Assembly (NCBI RefSeq): GCF_012641365.1
Contig: NZ_JABAIM010000005.1
Span: 141,287 to 205,286 of the forward strand
DNA from: Leeia aquatica
Lineage (GTDB): Bacteria > Pseudomonadota > Gammaproteobacteria > Burkholderiales > Leeiaceae
Direction of reading: 5' to 3'
DNA length: 64,000 bases
In this document: piece by piece, positions 27,086-35,467 of the stretch
Layout of the letters: every line of letters starts with the position of its first letter
Position numbering within the stretch: position 1 is the first letter of the stretch
Made by a program: the position numbers and the translations under genes
Notes under the pieces: model-generated
Database searches by the model: none
What the model saw: only the letters and a program-made list of their open reading frames with translations
What the model was told of the DNA's origin: nothing

Positions 27086-28302
27086 TGGCCAGCATGATCG
27101 CAACACCCCTGGCCGAGCGCAGCCTCTATTCCGGAAGCCACGCCGCGCGCCAGCTGGTACGCCTGCAGTTGCTGCGCCAATTGTTTGACCAAGGGCTACT
27201 GACCATTTTCATTGCCCCGTTTGCCTACCTGCTGATCCTGCATATCCTGTCACCCGTCACCTCCAGGCCCCTGCTTTGGGCCTGGACAGGCTTGCTGGCG
27301 CTGGAGTGGGTCTATCACCTGGGCATCACCCTCTGGTTTCGTCGGCGCGAGCGTCGGGTGGAGGAGGTGCCGCGCTGGCTGACAGCCAAGTGCATCAGCA
27401 CCATCCTGTCCAGTGTGGCCCTGTCCGCCGTCGGCTGGCTGGTATTCCCCCCTTGGGATCAGTTCACCTACATCCTGATGTTGTTCATCTTCCTGAGTAC
27501 CGCGACGGCCGTCACTGCCGTCGCATTCAGTGCCTTCAAGCGCATGCTGTTGCTGTACAACGTCATCAGCTGGCTTCCTTTCCTGCTGCAGCTGTTGTTC
27601 AGTTCACAGTCACAGGCTTTCCTGCTGGGATTAGGCGGCCTGCTCTACCTGACGGTGACGCTGATCTATGGCTGGGGTGTACACCGCATCTACCACAACG
27701 GCGTGATGCTGCAGGTGACCAATGCTCAGCTGGTGGCCGATTTGTCCGCATCCAAGACCGAGCTGGAGCGTGCCTTGCAGCGCAGTGAAGGGCTGGCACG
27801 CCGTGATGAGCTGACAGGGCTGTATAACCGCCGGGAAATGTGGGTGCGCCTGGATACCCAGCTCAAGCTGCAGCAGCGGCTGGAGCAGCCCTTCTGCTTT
27901 GCTTTGCTGGATCTGGATTTTTTCAAATCCATCAACGATCAGCACGGCCATCTGGTAGGCGATGAGGTGTTGCGTACGCTGGCCCAGCTAACACAAAGTT
28001 GCCTGCGCGACATCGACTTCATCGCCCGCTATGGGGGTGAAGAATTTGCCGTCATCCTGCCGCAAACACGGCTGCAAGAGGCCGAGCAATCCATGGAGCG
28101 TTTACGCCAGCATGTGGCCGCGCACAGCTTGCAGGTAGATGGCCAAAGCTTGCGGATCACGGTGTCGATCGGGCTCACCCAGTATCGGGCTGGGGAGCCC
28201 TTGAACATCACCCTGGCACGTGCGGACAGCGCCCTCTACCAAGCCAAGGCAGCGGGCCGCAATCAGGTCATTTGCGATTTTGACGTGCTGCAGTCCCGCT
28301 GA
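27085..28302 (+). CDS. membrane-bound diguanylate cyclase (GGEEF)
   Basis: This 405-residue protein makes c-di-GMP from GTP. Six hydrophobic helices (about 35-205) form an unnamed membrane sensor, followed by a short coiled coil and a GGDEF domain (about 240-400). The active-site loop RYGGEEF is intact, and RDID five residues upstream is a full inhibitory I-site (RxxD). No EAL domain is present. Start ATG 27085 overlaps the hydrolase stop. Confidence 0.93.
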   Translation: MASMIATPLAERSLYSGSHAARQLVRLQLLRQLFDQGLLTIFIAPFAYLLILHILSPVTSRPLLWAWTGLLALEWVYHLGITLWFRRRERRVEEVPRWLTAKCISTILSSVALSAVGWLVFPPWDQFTYILMLFIFLSTATAVTAVAFSAFKRMLLLYNVISWLPFLLQLLFSSQSQAFLLGLGGLLYLTVTLIYGWGVHRIYHNGVMLQVTNAQLVADLSASKTELERALQRSEGLARRDELTGLYNRREMWVRLDTQLKLQQRLEQPFCFALLDLDFFKSINDQHGHLVGDEVLRTLAQLTQSCLRDIDFIARYGGEEFAVILPQTRLQEAEQSMERLRQHVAAHSLQVDGQSLRITVSIGLTQYRAGEPLNITLARADSALYQAKAAGRNQVICDFDVLQSR

Positions 28303-28308
28303 ATACGC

Positions 28309-29508
28309 TTACTGTTTGCGCAACAACAGTCCATTCAGGTAGTCGCCCTCCGGGAAGGACAGCGCGCTGGGATGATCCAGATCGGCATGCAAACGTCCGA
28401 TGACCTGTGCCGAGACCCCAGCATCCAGCGCCGCGCCCGCCACCACCTTCTGGAACAGCTCCACCCCCATGCCGCCCGAGCAGGTAAAGGTCGCCAGATG
28501 ACCGCCCGGCTTCAGCAGCTTCAAAGCCCACAGGTTGATGTCCTTATAGGCGCGGGTCGCTTTGGCCACGTGCGCGGCGGTCGGGGCAAATTTGGGCGGG
28601 TCCAGCACGATCAGGTCAAACTGGCGGTTCTGGTCCCGCAGACGGCGCAAATACTGGAACACATCGGCCTCGACCCACTCTGCACGGGCAGCCTCCATAC
28701 CGTTGAGCTGCTGATGCTGCCGCGCCAGTTCAAGCGCTTCGGCTGAAGAATCGACCGACAGCACCGAGTTGGCCCCAGCCTGCAGTGCTGCCAGTGAAAA
28801 GCCACCGGAGAAGCAGAAGCAGTTGAGCACATCCGCGCCCTGCGCCAGTGCAGCCACCCGCTGCCGGTTCAGCCGCTGGTCCAGATAGAAGCCGGTTTTC
28901 TGGCCGCTGACGATGTCCACCTGATAACGCAGCCCGTGCTCTTCGATCATCACCGGCGCATCCGGCGCATTGCCACGCAGCGGACCGCTGACCTGCTGCA
29001 GCCCCTCCAGTGCGCGCACCTCAACATCTGAGCGCTCGTAGACTTGCTGGATGCCGGTCAGTGCCACCAGTTCATCGACTAGCACATCACGCCAGGCCGC
29101 CGCACCGGCAGACAGCAGCTGTACCACCAGCCAATCGCCAAAACGATCAACAATCACCCCCGGCAAGCCATCCGACTCGGCATGCACCAGCCGCATGGCA
29201 TTGGTCACCGCGTGCAACGGCTGGCGGGCCGCAATCGCTGCGCTGAGGCGCCGCTGAAAGAACGCACGGTCCACCGTGTCGCGCTCTTGCGCCGTCCATA
29301 CCCGCGCCCGAATCTGTGACGCCGGGCTGAACGCGGCCCAGCCGAGGAAGGTGTGATCGTGCGCCCGCACGGCGACGGTCTGCCCCGCCTCCAGCCCCTC
29401 CGGTTGCTGTGCCACCGCACCGGAAAATACCCAGGGGTGCCGCTGGCGCAAGGACTTCTCGCGACCGGGTTTCAGGATCAGGTTGGGTGTGGCTGGGCGG
29501 GTTGACAT
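28309..29508 (-). CDS. rlmI: 23S rRNA m5C1962 methyltransferase RlmI
   Basis: This 399-residue protein has an N-terminal PUA domain (ILKPGREKSLRQRHPWVFSGA), a central domain and a C-terminal class I SAM domain (DVLNCFCFSGGFSLAAL, DLIVLDPPKF). E. coli RlmI, which methylates C1962 of 23S rRNA, has 396 residues. ATG 29508 is preceded by GGAG; the 18 residues upstream in frame look unrelated. A homologous subgroup of unknown target exists, so the exact base is inferred. Confidence 0.88.
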   Translation of the reverse strand: MSTRPATPNLILKPGREKSLRQRHPWVFSGAVAQQPEGLEAGQTVAVRAHDHTFLGWAAFSPASQIRARVWTAQERDTVDRAFFQRRLSAAIAARQPLHAVTNAMRLVHAESDGLPGVIVDRFGDWLVVQLLSAGAAAWRDVLVDELVALTGIQQVYERSDVEVRALEGLQQVSGPLRGNAPDAPVMIEEHGLRYQVDIVSGQKTGFYLDQRLNRQRVAALAQGADVLNCFCFSGGFSLAALQAGANSVLSVDSSAEALELARQHQQLNGMEAARAEWVEADVFQYLRRLRDQNRQFDLIVLDPPKFAPTAAHVAKATRAYKDINLWALKLLKPGGHLATFTCSGGMGVELFQKVVAGAALDAGVSAQVIGRLHADLDHPSALSFPEGDYLNGLLLRKQ

Positions 29509-29590
29509 GGTCTTCTCCAGGCAGATGAAAATGAAACCGCCCCCAGTGCGGGGGCGGAGCATGCAATGCTAACGGCGAGCTACAGGACCA

Positions 29591-31165
29591 TCAGTCACCG
29601 TAGCGACGACGGCCTTCCGGGCGGCCCTCAGAACGGCCACCACGGCGATTGCCATCTTCAGACCAGCGACGCTCGGTCGGACGGCCACCATCGCTGTGCG
29701 GGCGGCGCGGTGCCGATTCAGCCTGACCGTCACCGTAGCGACGGGCCTGACCTTCGCCGCGGTTGTCCTGGCTGAAGCGACGCGGTGCACCTTCGGTACG
29801 GCCTTCTTGCGGGAAACGACGGTTTTCGCGCGGTGCGCCATCACGGAACGACACGCCCTGACCTTCGCCACGCGACTGGCCGTCACGCTGACCCCAGCTA
29901 CGTTGCTCGCCGTCGCGACGCGGGCCCGAGAAGCCACGACCCTGACCACGGCCTGCACCGTTGCGCGGTGCACCCGGCTTGCCACCGGCGGGGCGCGGCT
30001 TCACGCGCGGCTCCAGCCCCGGCACCACGGCGGCGAAAATACGGTTGCCGATGAAACGCTCGATCCGCGACAGCAGACCGCGCTCACGCGGCGACACCAG
30101 CGAAATGGCCACACCGCTACGACCGGCACGGCCGGTACGGCCAATGCGGTGGACGTAGTCTTCGGCGTTCTTCGGCAGATCGTAGTTGATCACATGGCTG
30201 ATACCGTCAATGTCGATACCACGCGCGGCCACGTCGGTCGCCACCAGCAGGCGGACGTGGCCGTTGCGCAGCTGGGTCAAGGTCCGGTTGCGCTCGCGTT
30301 GCTGCATGTCACCATGCAGGGCAGCGGCAGCCCAGCCTTCATTGGCCAGGTGGTCAGCCAGATCATCGGCATCCAGCTTGGTCGCGGTAAAGATGATGGC
30401 TTGCTGCAAAGTCTGGTCGGTCAGCAGATGACTGAGCAGCTTGCCCTTGTGTGCCAGATCATCGGCATAGTGCAGGCGCTGCTCGATCTTGCCTTGCTGG
30501 GCCTGAGCCGCAGCAATCTGGATGCGTTGAGGCTCACGCAGCAGTCGGTGGGCCAAGTTGCCTACGGCGCCATCCAGCGTAGCGGAGAACAACGCGGTCT
30601 GGCGCGCAGACGAAGTCATCGCGCAGATGGCTTCCACGTCGTCGACAAAGCCCATGTCCAGCATGCGGTCGGCTTCATCCAGCACCAGCATTTCCAGCTG
30701 GGACAGGTCGATACGGCCACGCGACAGATGGTCCAGCAAACGGCCCGGGGTGGCGATCAGCACTTCGAACGGGCGCGACAGCAGGCGGTTTTGCACCGGA
30801 TAAGGCATGCCGCCCACGATCGTCACGGTCGCAAAGCGGGACAGGAACTTACCGTACTGGCTGGCGGCAGTGGACACTTGGGTCGCCAGTTCACGGGTCG
30901 GGACCAGCACCAGTGCGCGCGGGCCAAAATAGCCTGCCGGGCGCGGGGTGCTGGCAATGCGTTGCAGCGCAGGCAGCAGGAAGGCAGCGGTCTTGCCGGT
31001 ACCGGTGGAGGCCGAAGCCATCACGTCAGCCCCTTCCAGCAGTGCCGGAATGGCGGCCGCCTGGATCGGGGTGGGTTTTTCATAGCCGGATTCTTCCAGG
31101 GCACGCAGTACGCGCGGGTCCAGATGAAAATCGGCAAACATGGGGGTGGCGGTTTCGACCGTCAT
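29591..31165 (-). CDS. rhlE: DEAD-box RNA helicase, RhlE-like
   Basis: This 524-residue helicase has motifs Q (FHLDPRVLRALEESGYEKPTP), I (ASTGTGKT), Ia (PTRELA), II (VLDEADRMLD), III (SAT), V (ARGIDID) and VI (HRIGRTGRAG) within residues 8-385. The last 140 residues are a Gly/Arg-rich disordered tail (RGQGRGFSG, RRGGRSEGR and similar), which usually binds RNA non-specifically. It probably acts in ribosome assembly or mRNA decay. ATG 31165 follows AGGAAG on the minus strand. A long leader precedes it. Confidence 0.92.
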   Translation of the reverse strand: MTVETATPMFADFHLDPRVLRALEESGYEKPTPIQAAAIPALLEGADVMASASTGTGKTAAFLLPALQRIASTPRPAGYFGPRALVLVPTRELATQVSTAASQYGKFLSRFATVTIVGGMPYPVQNRLLSRPFEVLIATPGRLLDHLSRGRIDLSQLEMLVLDEADRMLDMGFVDDVEAICAMTSSARQTALFSATLDGAVGNLAHRLLREPQRIQIAAAQAQQGKIEQRLHYADDLAHKGKLLSHLLTDQTLQQAIIFTATKLDADDLADHLANEGWAAAALHGDMQQRERNRTLTQLRNGHVRLLVATDVAARGIDIDGISHVINYDLPKNAEDYVHRIGRTGRAGRSGVAISLVSPRERGLLSRIERFIGNRIFAAVVPGLEPRVKPRPAGGKPGAPRNGAGRGQGRGFSGPRRDGEQRSWGQRDGQSRGEGQGVSFRDGAPRENRRFPQEGRTEGAPRRFSQDNRGEGQARRYGDGQAESAPRRPHSDGGRPTERRWSEDGNRRGGRSEGRPEGRRRYGD

Positions 31166-31426
31166 GCGGCTTCCTATCAAAGCAAAATGGTTACTACGCG
31201 AGCAGGCAGAATGCGTCCCTGCTACCCGCGTTACCATAGGCAACGGGCTGGCTGCAGACACAAGAATTCGGACAGATTGCTAGCGCACGACATCGACGCT
31301 AACCGGAGAACCACATCTCAATGTGGCAAGACACGCAGCCAGAAAGGCCACGGAATACAGTCAGGGTTCGATGTTGAAGCCCCGGAAACAGACCGGGCTG
31401 CTGCCCCTCAGGACAGACAGCCCGAG
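31166..31426 (-). other. long 5' leader of the rhlE-like gene
   Basis: About 260 transcribed but apparently non-coding bases separate the predicted promoter at 31427-31455 from the helicase ATG. Cold-inducible helicase mRNAs of proteobacteria often carry long structured leaders; GC-rich self-complementary segments such as CCCGGTCTG/CAGACCGGG are visible at 31380-31400. Regulation is inferred. Apart from this leader I see nothing in the 31166-31499 gap. Confidence 0.5.
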
Positions 31427-31455
31427 ACTATAATGATTTTCTCAATAAAAATCAA
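31427..31455 (-). promoter_or_regulatory. sigma-70 promoter for rhlE-like gene
   Basis: On the minus strand TTGATT (31450-31455) and TATAGT (31427-31432) are 17 bases apart, in an AT-rich stretch between mscL and the helicase. This predicts a start near 31420. Confidence 0.65.
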
Positions 31456-31499
31456 GCACTTTTTGCTATGCAGCATTCGTACCCTGCGCGGCTGCGTTT

Positions 31500-31928
31500 T
31501 CAACGCTTCAGGTTGTCGCGAATTTCGCGCAGCAACAGCACTTCTTCACTGGGTTCTGCCGGGGCCGCAGGCGCTGCCACTTCTGCTTTCTTGAAGCGGT
31601 TCAGCTGCTTGATCACCAGAAACACCGAGAACGCCACAATCAGGAAGTTGACGATGGTATTGATGAAGGCACCATAACGCAGCACCACCGCGCCGGCATC
31701 GGTCGCCTCCTTCAGGGTGGCATACGGTGCGGCGGCCTTGGTGCCTTCTTTCAGCACCCAGTACAGGTTGGCAAAGTCCATATTACCCAACAGCATGCCA
31801 ATCGGCGGCATGATCACGTCGTCCACCAGCGATTTGACGATGGCACCAAAGGCAGCACCAATGATGACGCCCACCGCCAGATCGACCACATTGCCCTTCA
31901 TGGCAAACTCTTTGAACTCTTTCAACAT
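31500..31928 (-). CDS. mscL: large-conductance mechanosensitive channel MscL
   Basis: MscL is a pentameric inner-membrane valve that opens at high membrane tension to release solutes during osmotic downshock. The 142-residue product opens with [20 protein letters not shown], the pore-lining first helix, has a second helix around residues 80-105 ([17 protein letters not shown]), and the cytoplasmic C-terminal bundle ([13 protein letters not shown]). AAGGAGGT precedes the ATG. Confidence 0.97.
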   Translation of the reverse strand: MLKEFKEFAMKGNVVDLAVGVIIGAAFGAIVKSLVDDVIMPPIGMLLGNMDFANLYWVLKEGTKAAAPYATLKEATDAGAVVLRYGAFINTIVNFLIVAFSVFLVIKQLNRFKKAEVAAPAAPAEPSEEVLLLREIRDNLKR

Positions 31929-31966
31929 CGGGTACCTCCTTCAATATGGGACACACAGCGTGTTGC

Positions 31967-32000
31967 ATTATTCAAAGTTGCTGACCGACTGTACAGTCGG
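31967..32000 (-). promoter_or_regulatory. candidate mscL promoter with 16-bp palindrome
   Basis: Minus-strand TGTACA (31990-31995) and AATAAT (31967-31972), 17 bases apart, fit a sigma-70 promoter. The -35 lies in the middle of the perfect palindrome CCGACTGTACAGTCGG (31985-32000), so a dimeric regulator bound there would contact or mask the promoter. The palindrome could also be a hairpin at the end of rlmM, but it lacks a U-tract. Confidence 0.5.
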
Positions 32001-32016
32001 CAAAGGTTAAGGATGG

Positions 32017-33111
32017 TTACCGCTTCCGGGACGACAGGCGCCGGAGGTAGACCGTGATCTCTTCGCGGTCGTGATACAGCTGCCTTGCTTCGAGTTGATG
32101 CGGCACCCCGCTCAGGCGCTCCCGGATTTCGTCAAAGCAACGCTCCACTTCCGCCAGACGCTTTTTCATCGGCAGCTTGAGGTTGAAGATTGCTTCGCGC
32201 GCCAATCCGTCGGCCAGCCAGTCCGCCATCAGGCGCGCCACCCGCACCGGCTGCTCTACCATGTCGCACACCAGCCAGTCGACCGGCTGGTCAGGCCGGA
32301 AGCGGAAGCCATCCTGCCGGAAGTGTCGCACTTGCGGGTGACCTTGTACATTGCCTTTGAGTGGGCCATTGTCCACCGCCAGCACCTTGAGCCCCCGCGT
32401 AATTAATTGCCAGGTCCAGCCCCCGGGGGCCGCGCCCAGATCCACCGCACGCATGCTGCTTTTGAAACGCTGCTGTTCCTCTTCAGCGCTCATGAACACC
32501 TGGATGGCTTCTGCCAGTTTAAGGGTCGATCGGCTCGGTGCCTCAAACGGCATGCGCAGACGTGGAATGCCTTGCGGCCATTCGCTGCGGTTGCCTGGCA
32601 TGGCCAGTGCCAGATGCACCTGGCCGTGGTTACGCCAGAACAGGACCAGCCGCACACCATCCTCCGGCCCCACCAGCACACCGGCCTGCTGCAGCGCAGG
32701 AGCCAGCTTGTCACCAAAACGGCGGCAGAACCCGGACAACTCTTTGGCTTCGTTGGTGTCTGCCGTCTCCAGCCAGACGGAGCCCACTTTGAGAGGCAAA
32801 CCCTGCAGCGCCGTCAGCAAGGGGGTCAAACGGTCGCGCTCCGGCAGACCGGTCAATTCGCCCACCTCCAGCAGCAGCTGCCGCGCAAAGATCAGGTCGG
32901 CCCATTGTACCTGTTGCAAACGGCGGTCCGGACGCACACTGCACAGCCGCACAAAACCACTGCCCGCCTCCGCCTCTACACTCACCTGACAGCCGAGTTT
33001 CAGCCCTGCCTGCAGCAATTCCTCACCACACTCCGCCTCAAACCCGGCGCGGCAATAGGCCAGCAGGCCGGTAATGGGCAACTCTGACGACAAGGAGACG
33101 GTACGGCGCAT
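32017..33111 (-). CDS. rlmM: 23S rRNA 2'-O-ribose C2498 methyltransferase RlmM
   Basis: RlmM 2'-O-methylates C2498 of 23S rRNA. The 364-residue protein has an N-terminal THUMP-like region (GLLAYCRAGFEAECGEELL) and a C-terminal Rossmann methyltransferase domain with AVDLGAAPGGWTWQL, plus DWLVCDMVEQP and FNLKLPMKKR giving the K-D-K-type catalytic set. ATG 33111 (MRRTVSLS) fits E. coli RlmM (366 residues); an upstream extension is arginine/proline-rich and unlikely. Confidence 0.93.
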   Translation of the reverse strand: MRRTVSLSSELPITGLLAYCRAGFEAECGEELLQAGLKLGCQVSVEAEAGSGFVRLCSVRPDRRLQQVQWADLIFARQLLLEVGELTGLPERDRLTPLLTALQGLPLKVGSVWLETADTNEAKELSGFCRRFGDKLAPALQQAGVLVGPEDGVRLVLFWRNHGQVHLALAMPGNRSEWPQGIPRLRMPFEAPSRSTLKLAEAIQVFMSAEEEQQRFKSSMRAVDLGAAPGGWTWQLITRGLKVLAVDNGPLKGNVQGHPQVRHFRQDGFRFRPDQPVDWLVCDMVEQPVRVARLMADWLADGLAREAIFNLKLPMKKRLAEVERCFDEIRERLSGVPHQLEARQLYHDREEITVYLRRLSSRKR

Positions 33112-33243
33112 GCGAGGCTCTGGCAAAGACAATATGGCAGCGGATTGTCCTCTTCCGCACGGGGGACGACAAGCGGATTCTGGAGGCCCCCGTTTGCGAC
33201 TGCGCAAGCCGCGTGCAGATAACCCCTTGAGCGAGAGGGGAAT

Positions 33244-33257
33244 TTGACGCGGATCAA
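33244..33257 (+). promoter_or_regulatory. FNR/Anr box
   Basis: TTGACGCGGATCAA matches the FNR consensus TTGAT-N4-ATCAA at nine of ten specified positions. It lies 82 bases before the DUF3149 start codon, a distance compatible with activation from about -41.5. It suggests oxygen control of the small membrane protein. The rest of the 33112-33338 gap shows no gene. Confidence 0.6.
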
Positions 33258-33338
33258 GTGCAAACCGTTCAGACCGGCGTTAGATGGAGGCATGCCCCGA
33301 ACTCGGGTACCGCTTTCATTTCACATGGAGTAATCATC

Positions 33339-33506
33339 ATGCCGCAATGGATCACCGTCCTGTTCACCACAGACATCGGCTTACTCAGCATGGCGGTCAT
33401 TGCCTTCATTCTGGTGATGGCGACTTATCTGTTCTTCTTCGTGCGACGCCATGTGCGTGAGGACAGCCTGGCGCACGACCGCCAGAGCCAGAAGCTGCCG
33501 CAGTAA
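33339..33506 (+). CDS. DUF3149 small membrane protein
   Basis: This 55-residue protein has one transmembrane helix (about residues 14-36: IGLLSMAVIAFILVMATYL) flanked by LFTTDIG and a basic RRHVRED tail, matching the DUF3149 family of short betaproteobacterial membrane proteins. GGAG lies eight bases before the ATG. No function is known. The FNR box upstream hints at a role under low oxygen. Confidence 0.8.
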   Translation: MPQWITVLFTTDIGLLSMAVIAFILVMATYLFFFVRRHVREDSLAHDRQSQKLPQ

Positions 33507-33539
33507 ACGGCAACGCCGGCTTCGGGTACACTAGGGCGC

Positions 33540-33950
33540 ATGAAGCGCAAACCCACCCCGACGCCTGCCCCCGATTGCCCTTGTGGCAGCACGCTGCCTT
33601 TGATGCAGTGCTGCCAGCCCATCCTCAACGGCCAGCAAGCGGCGCCAACCGCGGAAGCGCTGATGCGCTCCCGCTACACCGCCTATGTGCTGAAAGACGT
33701 TCACTGGCTGCTGGCCAGCTGGCACAGCCGTACCCGTCCTGCCGAGCTCGATCTGGCAGCGGATGACAGCCGCTGGCTGGGGCTGACCGTGCACGAGCAT
33801 CAGCAGCAGGATGCGGACCACGCGACAGTGCGCTTTACCGCCCGCTACAAGGTCGGCGGCCGCGCTTGGCGATTGCATGAGCGCAGCCGCTTCGAGCGCG
33901 AAGCCGGACTATGGGTCTATGTGGATGGGGAGCAAGACCCGGCAGCGTGA
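33540..33950 (+). CDS. YchJ family protein (SEC-C/NTF2-like)
   Basis: This 136-residue protein has the cysteine pattern CPCGSTLPLMQCC of the SEC-C type zinc motif at residues 13-25, then AEALMRSRYTAYVLKD and an NTF2-like beta-sheet core, as in YchJ (UPF0225). The role is unknown. It starts 33 bases after the DUF3149 gene and may share its transcript. It is convergent with the glutamine synthetase-like gene. Confidence 0.9.
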   Translation: MKRKPTPTPAPDCPCGSTLPLMQCCQPILNGQQAAPTAEALMRSRYTAYVLKDVHWLLASWHSRTRPAELDLAADDSRWLGLTVHEHQQQDADHATVRFTARYKVGGRAWRLHERSRFEREAGLWVYVDGEQDPAA

Positions 33951-33986
33951 TGCTGCCAAAGGGCCTGCCGATGGGCATGGCCTGCT

Positions 33987-35327
33987 TCAGGCCTGCCCGG
34001 CCAGATAACGCCGCTCCCACGGCGTGATTTCATTGTAGAAACTGGCCAGCTCCATTTCCTTGCTGGCAATGAAGGCGCGGGTGAATTCGGCACCGAACAA
34101 GCGTTCGGCTGTCCCCTGCTCTTCCATGCGCTGCAAGGCGGCGTCCAGCGTGCGCGGCAGGGTGACCGCCTCCCCATAGACATTGCCGGTGGCGGGCTCA
34201 TCCGGCTGCAAGCCTTCAGCCATGCCCTGCCAGCCGCTGACCAGACTGGCGGCCAGTGCCAGATAGGGGTTGGCATCGCAACCCGGCAGGCGGTTTTCTA
34301 CCCGACGCGCCGCCGGCCCGGACAGGGGAATGCGCAGACCCACCGAGCGGTTGTCATAGCCCCACGCCAGATTGATCGGCGCGGCGGAGCCTTTGACAAA
34401 GCGCCGGTAAGAATTGACGTGCGGGGCAAACAGCGGCAACAAATCCGGCAGATAGCGTTGCTGACCAGCAATGAAGCCATAGAACGCCGCCGAGGGTTCG
34501 CCATCTTCGCCACTGAACACATTGCGCCCCTGCTCATCCACCACACTCTGGTGAATGTGCATCGAGCTGCCCGCCACACCGGCAATCGGCTTGGCCATGC
34601 ACACCACCAGCAAGCCGTGGCGAGCGCCAATTTCACGCAGCGCATACTTGAACAGGAAGGTCTGGTCGGCCAGCTCCAGCGCAGGGCCGTGCTTGAGATT
34701 GATCTCGAACTGGCCCGGCCCCATCTCGTGAACGAAGGTATCACCATCAATGCCCAGCACCGGCAGGGCAGCGTACAGGTCGTCAAAGAAGCCATCAAAG
34801 GCATTCAGGGCCGAGAAACTGAAGGAAGCCTGCCCCACTTCACGCCGTCCCAGCGGGTCCAGCGGCGGTTGCAGCGGCTGGTTCGGGTCCGGGTTCGGGG
34901 CCAGCACGTAGAATTCCAGCTCAGGGGCCACAATGGGCGTCCAGCCGCGACCGGCATAGCGGGCCAGCACGCTCTTGAGCACCGAGCGGGACGCCAGCGG
35001 GGTCAGCTCGGTATCACTGTCCATGCAGTCGTGGATGGCCAGCGCACGCGGTACCCTCGCCCACGGCACCGGGCGCAGGGTTGCATAATCCGGCTGCAGT
35101 CGCGCATCCGGGTCATGTTCGCCATAAAACTGGTAGTCCGGGTAATCTCCGGTGATGGACTGGATCGGTACTGCACGGGCGATCCGCAGCTCCTGGCCCG
35201 CGGCAAAGGCCGCAGCGGGCAGGGTCTTGCCGCGAGGCACACCGTTGATATCCGGGAAAATGCACTCCACTTCGCGGATGTGGTGGCTGTCGAGCAATTC
35301 TTCTACGTGATGGGGGATAGGGGTCAT
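33987..35327 (-). CDS. glutamine synthetase family protein (PuuA-like gamma-glutamylpolyamine synthetase)
   Basis: This 446-residue enzyme belongs to the GlnA superfamily but groups by motif with gamma-glutamylputrescine synthetases: VECIFPDINGVPRGK, PELEFYVL, GPGQFEINLKH and SSMHIHQS. It would ligate glutamate to an amine with ATP in the cytoplasm. No other puu genes are near, so the substrate is uncertain. ATG 35327 is preceded by GAGG; ATG 35357 and GTG 35381 in the same frame are alternatives with poorer ribosome-binding sites. Confidence 0.85.
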   Translation of the reverse strand: MTPIPHHVEELLDSHHIREVECIFPDINGVPRGKTLPAAAFAAGQELRIARAVPIQSITGDYPDYQFYGEHDPDARLQPDYATLRPVPWARVPRALAIHDCMDSDTELTPLASRSVLKSVLARYAGRGWTPIVAPELEFYVLAPNPDPNQPLQPPLDPLGRREVGQASFSFSALNAFDGFFDDLYAALPVLGIDGDTFVHEMGPGQFEINLKHGPALELADQTFLFKYALREIGARHGLLVVCMAKPIAGVAGSSMHIHQSVVDEQGRNVFSGEDGEPSAAFYGFIAGQQRYLPDLLPLFAPHVNSYRRFVKGSAAPINLAWGYDNRSVGLRIPLSGPAARRVENRLPGCDANPYLALAASLVSGWQGMAEGLQPDEPATGNVYGEAVTLPRTLDAALQRMEEQGTAERLFGAEFTRAFIASKEMELASFYNEITPWERRYLAGQA

Positions 35328-35419
35328 GTCTGCCTCAGCTGCAGCCCACTGCTGCATTGTTAATTCCGCATAGTGAAACACAAATCCATCATGCGGTTTT
35401 CGGACATGCTACCAGATGG

Positions 35420-35444
35420 GGGGCACGCTGCCAACGCGTGCCCC
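35420..35444. terminator. hairpin between HAD hydrolase and PuuA-like gene (weak terminator)
   Basis: GGGGCACGC (35420-35428) pairs with GCGTGCCCC (35436-35444) around a 7-base loop. No U-tract follows on either strand, so termination is uncertain. Confidence 0.4.
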
Positions 35445-35467
35445 TCCCCCACCATCATGCAAGATAA

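Noticed and set aside
29696..31594. 632-codon plus-strand frame antisense to the helicase
   Set aside because: Produced by the repetitive Gly/Arg codons of the helicase tail; no plausible protein.
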